64,000 nucleotides of DNA, taken from NCBI GenBank assembly GCA_965248805.1, contig CBDFKJ010000008.1, forward strand, positions 620,001-684,000, read 5' to 3'. Origin of the DNA: CBDFKJ01 sp965248805 (lineage in GTDB: Bacteria; Pseudomonadota; Alphaproteobacteria; UBA6615). Under the pieces are notes generated by a model, which made no database searches, was not told the origin of the DNA, and worked only from the letters and a program-made list of their open reading frames with translations. The number at the start of each line of letters is the position of its first letter. The stretch's first letter is position 1. This document shows positions 53,598 to 63,275 of the stretch, piece by piece. The position numbers were made by a program, and so were the translations under genes.

Positions 53598-56169
53598 TCA
53601 CGCACCGACACACTCCGGCACAGTTTCCGAAACTTCGCTAATCGAAGGCGCTCCGGGTTCCGCGTCCACCAGCCGCCACCGCGCCCGCCCTGCCGACAGC
53701 CCTGCTGAGACGAGCTTCAGCCCTCCGACGATGCGGTTCTGATGTGCACCGATCCACCGGCCGAGCCGTCTGCCGTTGATCGCCCCGCCTTCGCCGGCAA
53801 TGGCGAGCAGCGCCTCGCGAAACTCAGGGTGGACGAACTCGGTGCGGTCGTAGAGCTGGGAGCGTTTCTCCGTCGCCCGGTCGATGAGCTGGTGAACGGT
53901 CACACGGTCTGTGCCGACCACAGCTTGCCACTGGGTCAACACGGCGGCCAGCGCCTCAAGCCTGGGGTCCGTCCCGCGCACGCTCTCCATGGTCTCGCAG
54001 GGATCGGCCTCGCCGAGCCAGACCAGGGCGTCGCGCACCCAACGCGACCAATCGACGAACGAGCCGAGGGGCGTCGTCTGCTGCGGGCGGCCCGCGATAT
54101 GGTAGGCGCGCAGGACGGTGAGGGCGGCGGTGATGTAATCGCCTCGATGCGCCGTCACCATGGCGGCAGGGTCGCGGTCGAAGGCGCGGAGTTCGGGACG
54201 CTCCACGCCCGCATCCAGCGTCGCGCGGACCGCTCGGCGGGTCATGTCGCCTTGCAGGGTGAGATTGTTGCCCGTGGCGAAGATCGCGGCGTTGCTCGGC
54301 ACCTCCGCGTTCATGGATTTGCCGAGGATGCGGACTTTGAGGCTGGTCTGCGAGATGGCCTGACAGAGCAACTCGCCGCGCAGCGGCTGCTCGCAGTTGT
54401 CGATGGCGATCAGCCCGTCGCCCGCGATCAGGGCGGCGCCGAGGCGCTTTTCCATCTCCTCCTCGGACTTGCCCTGGGCGATGACCGGCGCGGGGTGCGC
54501 GGTGGCGATCAGGCTGGCCAGGTCGACCAGCAGGGACTTACCGGTCCCGGCGGCCGGCGCGTTGAAGCCATGCAAGGGCGCCGTTGGCAGCGAGCGGCGG
54601 ATGAGCGCCGTCAGAATGCCCGAGAGCGCCACCGCGCGGTCAGCCGGCGTCACGAAGGGGAAGGTCGAGATCAGGTCATTGAGGAATGCCAGCGCCTGGC
54701 ACGCCGTGGTGCGGTCGGGATCGCGCGGCAGCTCGGGAAAGCGCGCCCCTTGCGGGTCGAACAGAAGTCCGGTGTCGGTATCGTAGCCCGGAAGATCAAG
54801 AGTCGTGCCGTCGGAGCGGAGCGTCGCGCAGTTGGTAATGCCGGTCAGCACCGGCAGGCGCATTGGCCCTCGCGCGCGAGATAGGTCTCTGCGATCCGGT
54901 GCGGGCAGTCGGTGTTGACCCAGTTCATGGCACGCCCATCGAACCGCTCCCAGTGCGCGACCTTGGTGAAGGCCTCGGCCATGTGGTGTGCTTTGACGTG
55001 GACGAGGCGCGCCGCATCGATCTGACGTCCGTTCGAGAGGGCGACGGGCACCATGGCCGGACGCACGACGAGGCTGCCGCGCTGATAGAAGCCCAGATCC
55101 GAACGCAGCAGCGCGCGCTCCGCCTTGTCGATGGTCTCGTGCACGAAGCCCGCGAAGATGCGGATCAAGGGGCGGGTTTCGTCGGCGGATGACGCATGGT
55201 CGGATGCCTGCGCCGCGCGCAAGCGCCAGCCGTTCTGCCGGGCGAGCCAGAACAGCGTACCGACGGTGATGCTGCGCACACCGGCGAAGCTTGTCCACTT
55301 CTCGCGCGTGGTCTCGGGATCATTCTTCTCCGCCTGCGCCGACCAGGTCTCCCACAGATCGATCCCGTCGGCGCCCAGGGCGGCGTAGAGCGCGAGGCCA
55401 ACCCTGATCCACTCGTCGTAGGGCAGATCGTCGTTGAGATCGTCGTTGGGGATATGTGCGAAGGCCTCTTCGACCAGCTCGCGCGGCGGCGTCTCCCGGC
55501 GCTTGAGGCCTGCGGCCCTTCGCCCCTGGCGCTCGATCTCGCGTCGCTCGACAGTGGTCTGGCCGCCCGCCTTTCGCAGGTAGTCCTCGGCCGCCGCGAC
55601 GAAGGCGGCGCAGCCTTCCCCATCCACCGTGGCAACTCCTGCAGCGGCACGTCGAGCGGCGAGAACTCCGGCCAGTGATAGGGGGCCTTGGTGTCGGGAT
55701 GGATGCCGAACGCCACGAACTGCTGGCCGGTTGCCAGCACCTCGACGCGCGCCACTGTGCCGTCGAGCCTGTGGAACTCGGGAGTTTGAATCTTGTTGAA
55801 GGGGCTCTCGGTCCGAAAGCTCAGCAGGATCTTCGGTGCGCGCCCGATCCGGTAGGCCGGGGTCATGCCCAGCATCTCCGTGGCGATGCAGGTGAGCCTA
55901 TGCGCGTGATCCTCGTCCAGCACGTCGATGTCGACGCCGACCACATAGCCGCAGAGAAGGCCTGTGTTCGTGCAGTTTCTCTGCGTCTTGGTCCAGCGGG
56001 CGATCTTGGCTTCGTCAGCGCCGGCGCAAATCGTCTCCCAGTTCCTCATCATCGGCCGCTTTCCCGCCGACTTCACCGCGAGATGGGCGCCGGCCACCGG
56101 CACCGGGCGATAGCCGTTGCGATGAAGCGCGATGCGGAGGCCGGTCAGGTCGTCGCCGAGGTCCGGCAT
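53598..56169 (-). pseudogene. Phage primase-polymerase/helicase, two frameshifts
   Basis: Replication protein of the prim-pol plus superfamily 3-like helicase type. From ATG 56169: prim-pol domain (GYRPVPVAGAHLAVKSAGKR, VVGVDIDVLDEDHAHRL with the catalytic D-x-D), PriCT-like linker (YDEWIRVGLALYAALGADGI), then AAA+ helicase (HGFNAPAAGTGKSLLVDLAS Walker A, GLIAIDNCEQPLRGELLC, NAAIFATGNNLTLQGDMTRR). The frame changes near 55625 (after PLQELP, resumes VDGEGCAAFVAA) and near 54865 (after TYLARE, resumes GPMRLPVLTGITN). Either break alone would abolish the fused enzyme; a helicase-only product from ATG at 54862 is conceivable. Confidence 0.85.
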
Positions 56170-56173
56170 GCGG

Positions 56174-56485
56174 TTACCTGCGGGCCTCCTGCGCCTCAAT
56201 CCACCTCAAGAGCGTGCTTTTGCGGGCGCAGATCAGCGAGCCGATCTTGAAATAAGGCAGTCCCCGTTTGGCGTCGCCGGTCAAGTAGTAAATCTTGCGC
56301 CGGTGCTTGACGTCGCCGAACACGAACTCGGCGATCTCGTCGGCGCCGCGCAGCAGGTCGTCGCTGAGAGTCGATTGTGGGGGCGCTGGTTTTTGCCCTG
56401 TCGGCACGGCCGGCACCTCCGGCCCGCCGGTGTCAAGATCATCTACTGCCCTGCTCACGGCTAGGTTGGTGGTTCGACGGATCAT
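56174..56485 (-). CDS. AlpA-like helix-turn-helix phage protein
   Basis: A 103-residue protein. A Pro-rich N-terminus leads to a DNA-binding domain: DDLLRGADEIAEFVFGDVKH, RRKIYYLTGDAKRGLPYFKI, then ICARKSTLLRWIEAQEARR. The order F-K-I-G-x-x-I-C-A-R-K-S-T-L is typical of small excisionase-like regulators that precede phage prim-pol genes. GGAGG 9 bp before ATG 56485. Lies 4 bp before the primase gene, so probably one operon. Confidence 0.78.
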   Translation of the reverse strand: MIRRTTNLAVSRAVDDLDTGGPEVPAVPTGQKPAPPQSTLSDDLLRGADEIAEFVFGDVKHRRKIYYLTGDAKRGLPYFKIGSLICARKSTLLRWIEAQEARR

Positions 56486-56498
56486 CGTTTGACGCCTC

Positions 56499-56815
56499 CT
56501 ATTTGGTTGACAGCAGCTTCCCGACGCGCGTGATGTTCTCGAAGAACATCTGCGTGCCCCGGCGGAAGTGCGGGGACCGAATTCCGAGCAGTGGGTGACT
56601 GTACGAGAACGAGAAGGCGGCCCTCGGGCCCGACGGCACCGCGTCCCTATCGAGCAGGATGTCGAAGAGGACCTCCGCCTCGTAATCGTCGCAGAAGAAA
56701 TGAATGAAGGAATCTCCGAAGTGCTCGGCGAACCCTTGCCAGTCTTCGGTAGCCCGCTCCACAAGGGCGAGCAGAAGATCGCTCAGCGTGTGTTCGCGGT
56801 CGAAAACGATAGGGA
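56499..56815 (-). pseudogene. Unknown protein, C-terminal fragment
   Basis: About 100 residues that read like real protein (TLSDLLLALVERATEDWQGF, FIHFFCDDYEAEVLFDILLD, FENITRVGKLLSTK) and stop 13 bp before the HTH gene on the same strand. No family recognised. Upstream of about 56815 the frame runs antisense into hsdM sequence, so the N-terminus has been replaced at a joint. Confidence 0.45.
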
Positions 56816-56829
56816 GGATAGCCAGCGCC

Positions 56830-58086
56830 AAGCAGTCGGGGATCGGCAAGCTGATCGACGAGGCCATGCTTGGCATCGAAAAGGTCAACCCGTCTCTGAA
56901 GGGTGTTCTGCCGAAGGACTATGCCCGCCCGGCGCTCAACGCCGTCATGCTCGGCGAACTTATCGATTTGATTTCGGGCATCGCCATGGGCGAGGGCCGG
57001 GACAAGGCCCGCGACGTTCTCGGCCGGGTCTACGAATACTTTCTCGGACAGTTTGCCGGATCGGAGGGCAAGCGCGGCGGAGAGTTCTACACGCCGCGTT
57101 CCGTCGTGCGCACCATGGTCGAGATGCTGGAGCCCCACCAGGGCCGAGTATACGACCCCTGCTGCGGATCGGGCGGCATGTTCGTGCAATCCGAAAAGTT
57201 CGTCGAATCCCATGAAGGCCACTTGGGCGACATCGCCATCTATGGCCAGGAGAGCAATTACGTCACCTGGCGCCTTGCCAAGATGAACCTCGCCGTGCGC
57301 GGCATCGACGCCGACATCCGTTGGAATTCCGAAGGGAGTTTCTAAAAGGACGAGCTGCCCGACCTACGCGCCGATTACATCCTCGCCAATCCACCGTTCA
57401 ACATCTCCGACTGAGGCGGAGAGCGGCTGCGCGAAGATCCCCGCTGGAAATACGGCATTCCGCCCGCAGGCAACGCCAACTTCGGCTGGCTACAGCATAT
57501 CCTCCATCATCTCGGCCCCAACGGCACGGCGGGCGTGGTGCTGGCCAATGGTTCCATGTCCTCTAGCCAGTCGGGAGAGGGTGACATCCGCAAGGCGATG
57601 ATCGAGGGCGGCGTGGTCGACTGCGTGATAGCCCTGCCGGGGCAGTTGTTCTATTCCACCCAAATCCCCGCCTGTCTGTGGTTCCTGGCGAAGAACGGGA
57701 AGAACGATCGTTTTCGCGACCGGTCGAGCGAGATCTTGTTCATCGATGGGCGCAAGCTGGGTGTCATGGTCGATCGAACGCGACGCGAGTTCGAGGACGC
57801 TGACATCGCCAAGATTGCCGACACGTATCACCGCTGGCGCGAAGGCCAGGACTACGAAGACGTTCCGGGTTTTTGCAAATCGGCCGAGTTCGGAGAGATC
57901 AGAAAGCACGGTCACGCGCTGACCCCCGGTCGCTACGTCGGTGCGGAGGCGCAGGAGGACGATGGCGAGCCTTTCGAGGACAAGATGAAGCGGCTCGTCG
58001 CGCAGTTGAGGGAGCAGCAGACCGAAGCCACCAAGCTGGACGCCGCCATCGCCGCTAATCTCAAGGAGCTCGGGTATGGCGGGTGA
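56830..58086 (+). pseudogene. hsdM: Type I restriction-modification methyltransferase HsdM, truncated with two stops
   Basis: N6-adenine methyltransferase subunit of a type I system. The match begins at IGKLIDEAMLGIEKVNPSLK, so about 120 N-terminal residues are missing. SAM motif I (YDPCCGSGGMFVQSEKFVES), catalytic motif IV (ILANPPFNISD) and ALPGQLFYSTQIPACLWFLA are clear. Two in-frame stops interrupt it: TAA at 57343-57345, where the family has F-H-x-D, and TGA at 57412-57414 at the invariant Trp of SDWGGE. Both lie in one unbroken frame. Its 3' end overlaps the hsdS start by 11 bp as in intact operons. Inactive. Confidence 0.9.
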
Positions 58087-58105
58087 TTGGCGCCAGACGA
58101 CGTTG
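58076..58105 (+). pseudogene. hsdS: hsdS 5' fragment, cut by IS630
   Basis: ATG at 58076 overlaps the hsdM stop and reads AGDWRQTTLG, the usual opening of a type I specificity subunit. About ten codons on, the IS630 end begins. No further hsdS sequence is recognised beyond the element, and no hsdR is in the window. Confidence 0.65.
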
Positions 58106-59115
58106 GGGACTATCACCCACTTTCCGCATTGTATTCGCGGACGAAGCGGTTGATTGCGGCCTGGAGATCGACGACGGAATGGAAGACGCCGTGCTTGAGC
58201 CGCCGCCGGGTGAGTTTTGCGAAGAAGCCCTCGACGGCATTGAGCCACGAGCAGGAGGTCGGTGTGAAGTGGAAAGTCCAGCGCGGATGGCGGGCGAGCC
58301 AGGCGCGGACCTTGTCCTTGTTGTGCGCCGCGTAGTTGTCGACGATCGCGTGGATGGCCTTGTCCGCCGGCACCGTGCGCTCGATGCGGTTGAGGAAGCG
58401 GATGAACTCCTGATGGCGGTGGCGCTGCATGTTCTGGCCGATCACCGTTCCGTCCAGAACGTTGAGCGCCGCAAACAGCGTGGTCGTGCCGTGCCGTTTG
58501 TAGTCATGGGTCATGGTGCCGGCGCGTCCCTTCTTCATCGGCAGACCGGCGGTCGAGCGCCTGGATCTGTGACTTCTCATCGATCGACAACACCACCGCA
58601 TGGGCCGGCGGGTCGACATACAGGCCGACGATATCGGTGAGTTTCTCGGCGAAGGCAGGGTCGGTCGACAGCTTGAAGTTGCGCCAGCGGTGCGGGCTGA
58701 GACCGTGAGCCTTCCAGATCGCCTGCACCGTCGAGGCGGCAATATCGGCCGCCCTGGCCATCGCGCGCAACGTCCAGTGGGTCGCCTCAAACGGCGGCGG
58801 TTGCTGCGTCAGGCGCACGATCTCGGCGACACGATCGAGCGGGACCGGCGCCTTGCCGGGCGGACGGGACTTGTCGCGAAGCAGGCCGCCGACACCCTCG
58901 TGCATGAACCGCTCTTGCCAGCGCCACACGCAGGTCTTGGACTTGCCGGTCTCGGTCATGATCGCCGAGGTGCCCAGACCCTCGCCGCTGAGAAGGACAA
59001 TATGTGCCCGCCAGCTCTTGGGATCCGCGACGACCGCGCGCAATCGCTGACGGTCGCCGGCGGATAGGGTGAAGGAGATTCCACTGCGCATGCGCCAGAT
59101 TCGCATAACACAGCA
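58105..59115. mobile_element. IS630-family insertion sequence
   Basis: About 1 kb holding one transposase gene on the minus strand, inserted in hsdS. The left edge is placed at about 58105 from loss of hsdS coding, the right edge just outside the transposase start; clear terminal repeats and the TA duplication could not be fixed by eye. Confidence 0.75.
58113..59106 (-). pseudogene. IS630 family transposase, frameshifted
   Basis: DDE transposase of about 345 residues in two frames. N-terminal HTH (LLSGEGLGTSAIMTETGKSK, CVWRWQERFMHEGVGGLLRD), then the first catalytic Asp in VVLSIDEKSQIQALDR. Just after this, near 58540, the expected T-Q-P-G-L-P link is shortened and the frame changes; the next frame gives GLPMKKGRAGTMTHDYKRHG, the second Asp in HAIVDNYAAHNKDKVRAWL and the Glu in SCSWLNAVEGFFAKLTRRRL. 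IS630 elements can use programmed shifts, but the lost codons point to a deletion, hence a dead copy. Confidence 0.85.
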
Positions 59116-59274
59116 AAATACGGAATCCCAATTCGGACTCTTTCGTTCCGATCAATCCACTAGTAAACTTAGTCAGAAATACGCCACTGCCGAAATTATC
59201 GAAAATATCATAGCCATAAGACGAAAGGTTGGCGCAATCTTGGCAGGAGCAAACTGAATTTTGAGCCGAAGGAA

Positions 59275-59676
59275 TTGTCGTGTGGCTCCAATCTTCGGCT
59301 GGGAAAATTCGTGCGCGGTTGCCAGTCTAGTAAGCCACTCGTTGTCCTATTGACCGTCCAAGGTTTGCTTCGCCGTTCGCCGCCCAAATGGCTGCAAATC
59401 CGACATGCCGGCTCCAACTTGTTTTATATGCCCTACATGTCGATTGAGGGCATGGTGAGTGCACGAGCCGAATTCAATCGCGTCATCCGAAACGTAGCGT
59501 CGCGGACCACCTCAGTGCTGGTCGAAATGGAGGACATCCTGCCGGCGACACGGAAGTACTATACGGACTCGAACCACATTACCGCGTTGGCCAGCCGGAT
59601 AGTAGGCGAGCATATCGCAAGAGCTCTGAGTGAAAGCCAGCAGTTCAATAAACTCCTGCAAGAAAAAGCAAAAAAA
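59275..59676 (+). pseudogene. SGNH/GDSL hydrolase, C-terminal fragment
   Basis: About 130 residues ending an SGNH-type esterase or an acyltransferase-SGNH fusion. The catalytic D-x-x-H block is present as RKYYTDSNHITALASRIVGE, preceded by EFNRVIRNVASRTTSVLVEM. The catalytic Ser, Gly and Asn blocks are absent. The DNA is visibly AT-richer than the core genome. It ends in an A-run at about 59670-59676, where acyl-ligase sequence takes over. Confidence 0.6.
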
Positions 59677-60236
59677 GTAGGGACATTGAGCGAGTGCTCG
59701 CGTAGCATTCGAATGTTGAGGACGTGGCGATTTTCGGAATGCCGCATCCGACACTCGGGGAAGAAGTCGCTGCGGCCGTTGTCTTTAAGGACGACCAGGG
59801 CGGGTCGTCACAGGAGGCGCTGACGAATTTTGCTTTTGACCGACTTGGCCGATCCAAGGTGCCGAGAAAGATATTTCCGGTCACGCCAATTCCGAAGGGC
59901 CCAGGAGGCAAGCCGCAGAGAAACACGCTTTGCGGCGAATTGGCGGCGCTAGGCCGCGATGCGGCGAAGGTCAGCGGCGGGGCCAGTCAGCCCCGCTCGG
60001 ACCCAGCGGCTCCACTAGCGGAGATTCCGCTGACCGGACTTTGGAAGTCCGCGCTCGGCGCGTGGAGGTCGTCGGCAGGCATGACCGTTTTCTCCGACCT
60101 CGGCGGCACAGACGCCGTTGCGGCGGGCCTACTGGAATCGGTTCGTGTGGTGTTCGGCGTGGAACTACCCGGCAACTGTTTGTTCGAGGACGGCGGTACG
60201 GTGGCAAACATGGTCGAGTTGATCTCACGGGCCTAA
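59676..60236 (+). pseudogene. Acyl-CoA/AMP-ligase C-terminus with carrier-like domain
   Basis: End of an adenylate-forming ligase: SRDIERVLA, an in-frame TAG at 59703-59705, then HSNVEDVAIFGMPHPTLGEE, AFDRLGRSKVPRKIFPVTPI and PKGPGGKPQRNTL with the C-terminal catalytic Lys. A carrier-like domain follows: FSDLGGTDAVAAGLLESVRV and LPGNCLFEDGGTVANMVELI. In carrier proteins the phosphopantetheine site is G-G-D-S-L; here it reads GGTDAV, so the attachment Ser is missing. The main adenylation domain is absent. Lies 73 bp from tRNA-Gln. Confidence 0.7.
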
Positions 60237-60308
60237 GGCCGGGTAGATCACTAGGATCATGTGAAACGATAAAAAGCCACCAAGGCTGCGGCTCGACACG
60301 GGATAGGC

Positions 60309-60382
60309 TGGCTGGGGCGGCAGGATTCGAACCTGCGGTCACGGGACCAAAACCCGTTGCCTTACCCCTTGGCTACGCCCCA
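60309..60382 (-). tRNA. tRNA-Gln (TTG anticodon)
   Basis: 74 bases on the minus strand with CCA encoded. Acceptor TGGGGCG/CGCCCCA with discriminator G; anticodon stem ACGGG/CCCGT around the loop TTTTGGT gives anticodon TTG (reads CAA); T-arm GCAGGTTCGAATCCTGC is standard. Its 3' end faces the accessory region, the usual orientation for an integration site. Confidence 0.95.
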
Positions 60383-60469
60383 ATGGCTGGCGAGCATATA
60401 CCGGCGTCGTGGCGATGTGACAACCGGTGCAACCGGCGGCGACAATGCGCGAGAGATGCCTTGGCACCA

Positions 60470-61441
60470 TCACTGCATCGGCGCCACGCTTGCGATGTCG
60501 CCGACGAGCGGCGTCGCCGCCACCCACCAATCCGGTTGTGCACGGCCGAGCGAGGCCGCCGCATCGGCGGCCTCGCTCGCGCGATGGAACAGCCCGAAAC
60601 AGGTGGCGCCGCTGCCACTCATACGCGCCAGAAGGCATCCGGGTTGGGCGGCGATCGACGCCTGGACCTGCTCGATGACGGGCGCGAGCGACACGGCGGC
60701 GGCAGTCAGGTCGTTGGTCGACTGCCGTAGCCAATCCGCCAGACCTGCAGCATCGTCGAACGGACGATCCGGCGTCGGCGCGGTCGGCGGTGGGCCGCTC
60801 GCAGCGTAGGCACAAAACACGTCCGCAGTAGAAAGGGCGCGCCGCGGGTTGACCAGCACCACGTGGGCTGAGGGCAGGGCCGGGGCAGGTGCAACTTCGT
60901 CGCCAATGCCGCCGACGAGGGCGGCCCGGCCGAACAGGCAGACCGGCACGTCGGCGCCCAGGCTGGCTGCGATGGGGACCAAGTCGGCGACGTCGCGGCG
61001 CCACAGTTTTGCCAATCCGCGCAACGTTGCGCCGCTATCGGCCGAGCCGCCGCCGATGCCCGCCGCCACCGGCAGGCGCTTGATCAGTTCGATTGTGGCG
61101 TCGCAGGGCCGTCGCAATGCATCGGCAGCGGCTCTGGCGCTGCGTGCGACCAGGTCGCTCTCGCCGTCCGGGAGCATCGCCGCCTCCGGCCCGCTCCGCC
61201 GCAGGGTGACGCCGGCGCCGGCGGAGAAGATCAGCGTGTCATGAATGGCGGCGAAGGCGACCAGGCTGTCCAGTCGGTGATAGCCGTCGTCGCGGCGGCC
61301 AAGCACGTGCAGAAAAAGATTGAGCTTCGCCGGGGCTGGTTCGAGGTGAGTCGAGGTAACCCTAGATATCGCGATCGGACTTCCCGCTCGGCTCGGGCAG
61401 GTTACGGCCGTCGAGCTTCGCCTCGATGTTAGCGCGAACAT
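60470..61441 (-). CDS. ispE: 4-diphosphocytidyl-2-C-methyl-D-erythritol kinase
   Basis: GHMP kinase of the MEP isoprenoid pathway. Recognisable from LEPAPAKLNLFLHVLGRRDD on: GYHRLDSLVAFAAIHDTL, ATP loop PVAAGIGGGSADSGATLRGL, ADVPVCLFGRAALVGGIGDE and C-terminal ARMSGSGATCFGLF. The body is intact. The 5' end is odd: no ATG, GTG or TTG stands near the family N-terminus (TCG-ACT-CAC-CTC-GAA precedes PAPAKLN). The nearest in-frame ATG is 61441, inside the upstream TPR gene, giving about 324 residues with a non-family leader. Either this is used, or the start codon is mutated or shifted. Confidence 0.85.
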   Translation of the reverse strand: MFALTSRRSSTAVTCPSRAGSPIAISRVTSTHLEPAPAKLNLFLHVLGRRDDGYHRLDSLVAFAAIHDTLIFSAGAGVTLRRSGPEAAMLPDGESDLVARSARAAADALRRPCDATIELIKRLPVAAGIGGGSADSGATLRGLAKLWRRDVADLVPIAASLGADVPVCLFGRAALVGGIGDEVAPAPALPSAHVVLVNPRRALSTADVFCAYAASGPPPTAPTPDRPFDDAAGLADWLRQSTNDLTAAAVSLAPVIEQVQASIAAQPGCLLARMSGSGATCFGLFHRASEAADAAASLGRAQPDWWVAATPLVGDIASVAPMQ

Positions 61442-63152
61442 CGTCCTCCGGGTCGAAGCCGAGCGCCCGTCGCCACTGGAACCGCGCTTCGTGAACACGA
61501 TTGGCCAGCCAAAATGCGTCGCCCAGATGATCATTGATCACCGGGTCGTTGGGCCGCAGCTCGACCGCGCGTTCCAGTTGCCGCACCGCGCCTTCGTAGT
61601 CGCCCAGCTGATAAAGAACCCAGCCGAGCGAGTCGACGATATAGCCGTCGCGCGGACGCAAGCGCACCGCCGTTTCGATCATGCCCCGCGCCTGGTCGAG
61701 ATTGACGCCCTGTTCCACCCACGAGTAGCCGAGATAGTTCAGCACGAACGGCTGATCGGGCTCCAGATCCAGCGCTGCCAGGAAGTCGGCTTCGGCGCGA
61801 TCCCACTGTTGCGTCCGCTCCAACGCGATGCCGCGCCCATAGAGCAGCCGCCAATGCGACAACTGTGCCGCCGCGGCACGATCGATCGCCTGATCGTAGG
61901 CCGGCACGGCCTCGGTGTAGCGCTCCGTCTGGCGCAGCAAGTCGGCCAATGCCTGGGTCGCATCGAACCTTCCGGGCGCCTCGTCGGACATTTCCTGTAG
62001 GAGCGCCACGGCGTCATCGTAACTCTCCAGCAGCGCCAGATTGCTTGCGATGGAAAGACGCGACAGCCAATGATACGGCGAGTCGGACCCGATGGTCCCC
62101 AGTACTTCGATGGCGTCGGCGCTGCGGTCCTGCGAGTTATAGATGTCGGCCAGCAACAACTTGGTGAGGGCATCGTCGGGGCGCAGATGCAAGGCCAAGC
62201 GTGAATAGACCAGCGCCGAGTTGCTGGCACCCTCACGGGTCAGCAGGTTGGCCATGGTGTACAGCACTTCGGCGATGCCGCTCGCCGGCGTGTCGACCGT
62301 CGCCGGCCAAGGTTCGCCCGCGTCGAGTTGCGCGATGATCGCTTCGGCGGTCGTGCTGTCGGGATTGGTTTCCCGATAGGCCTCGATTAACGCCCGCGCC
62401 TTGTCGGCACGGTCCGTTCGATGCAGAAATCCGCCGAATGACAGCACCGCCTTCAAGGTCAGTTCCGGCCGGTCGGTTGCCAGCGCCAAATAGGCGCTTT
62501 CCGCTTCCTCATTGAGGCCGCCGACCTCGGCCATCACCGCGATGTGGAATTCGCGCAAGGGGCCGAGCGCGCTCAGCGCCTCGCTGGAGCGGACCTGCGT
62601 CACGGCAGCCTGCGCGTCTCCAGTGACCAGCGTCGCCCACGCCTGCAGGAATGGGACCAGAATACGGTTGGCTCCCGACTGAGGCAGAAGATCCAGGCGC
62701 GCCAGAGCGCGGTCCGCATCGCCCTCGATCGTATCGCGCAGGACCAGCAGCAAAGCCGACGTGGGCTCCTGCGGCTCAAGCACGATCAACTCGTCCGCAA
62801 GCTCCGTCGCCGCGTCGACGCGTCCGTCGGTGAGATAGAGCAGCATCGTGCGCCGCATCAGCGCCGGGTTGTCCGGAGCAACCTCCAGCACGCCGCCCAG
62901 GTAGTCGGCGGCGCGGCGGTTCTCGCGCAGCGCTTCGGCGTGGCGGCCGGCGAGAAAGCGCCCGTAGGCCGACATGCCAGCGGTCATCGGCGGTCCCGAG
63001 CGCGTCTCTTCCTCGCCCGGGGCTCCGTCGCCCGGCGCCAGAGCCTGGGCGCCGGCCAGGGCGGGCACGCCGACGGTGGCTAGCCACGCCAACGCAGCCC
63101 AAGGGCCGAACGAGATCTTGCGCAAGCCGGTTCTCAAAGTTTGATTCGGCAC
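61362..63152 (-). CDS. Exported tetratricopeptide-repeat protein
   Basis: A 596-residue protein with a signal peptide (basic start, WAALAWLATVGVPALAGAQA) and many TPR units, for example NLLTREGASNSALVYSRLAL, then ALDLEPDQPFVLNYLGYSWV and AVELRPNDPVINDHLGDAFW. Such proteins lie between etfD and ispE in many alphaproteobacteria; they are presumed periplasmic scaffolds, with no known partner. Intact; its stop lies inside the possible long ispE start. Confidence 0.85.
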   Translation of the reverse strand: MPNQTLRTGLRKISFGPWAALAWLATVGVPALAGAQALAPGDGAPGEEETRSGPPMTAGMSAYGRFLAGRHAEALRENRRAADYLGGVLEVAPDNPALMRRTMLLYLTDGRVDAATELADELIVLEPQEPTSALLLVLRDTIEGDADRALARLDLLPQSGANRILVPFLQAWATLVTGDAQAAVTQVRSSEALSALGPLREFHIAVMAEVGGLNEEAESAYLALATDRPELTLKAVLSFGGFLHRTDRADKARALIEAYRETNPDSTTAEAIIAQLDAGEPWPATVDTPASGIAEVLYTMANLLTREGASNSALVYSRLALHLRPDDALTKLLLADIYNSQDRSADAIEVLGTIGSDSPYHWLSRLSIASNLALLESYDDAVALLQEMSDEAPGRFDATQALADLLRQTERYTEAVPAYDQAIDRAAAAQLSHWRLLYGRGIALERTQQWDRAEADFLAALDLEPDQPFVLNYLGYSWVEQGVNLDQARGMIETAVRLRPRDGYIVDSLGWVLYQLGDYEGAVRQLERAVELRPNDPVINDHLGDAFWLANRVHEARFQWRRALGFDPEDDVRANIEAKLDGRNLPEPSGKSDRDI

Positions 63153-63275
63153 TTAAATCCTCCCAGAATCTAGCGGGACTGCGGGACTCGCAGGGCGGCA
63201 AACAGCCATAATGTACCTCAGCACGCCCTGGCTCGCCAGTGGAGCGGCAGCCGAGGGGTCACGATTCGGCGATCT

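Noticed and set aside
57412..57414. TGA read as tryptophan in hsdM
   Set aside because: TGA is a normal stop for many genes in the window (purC, gentisate-type dioxygenase) and hsdM has a second, TAA, stop.
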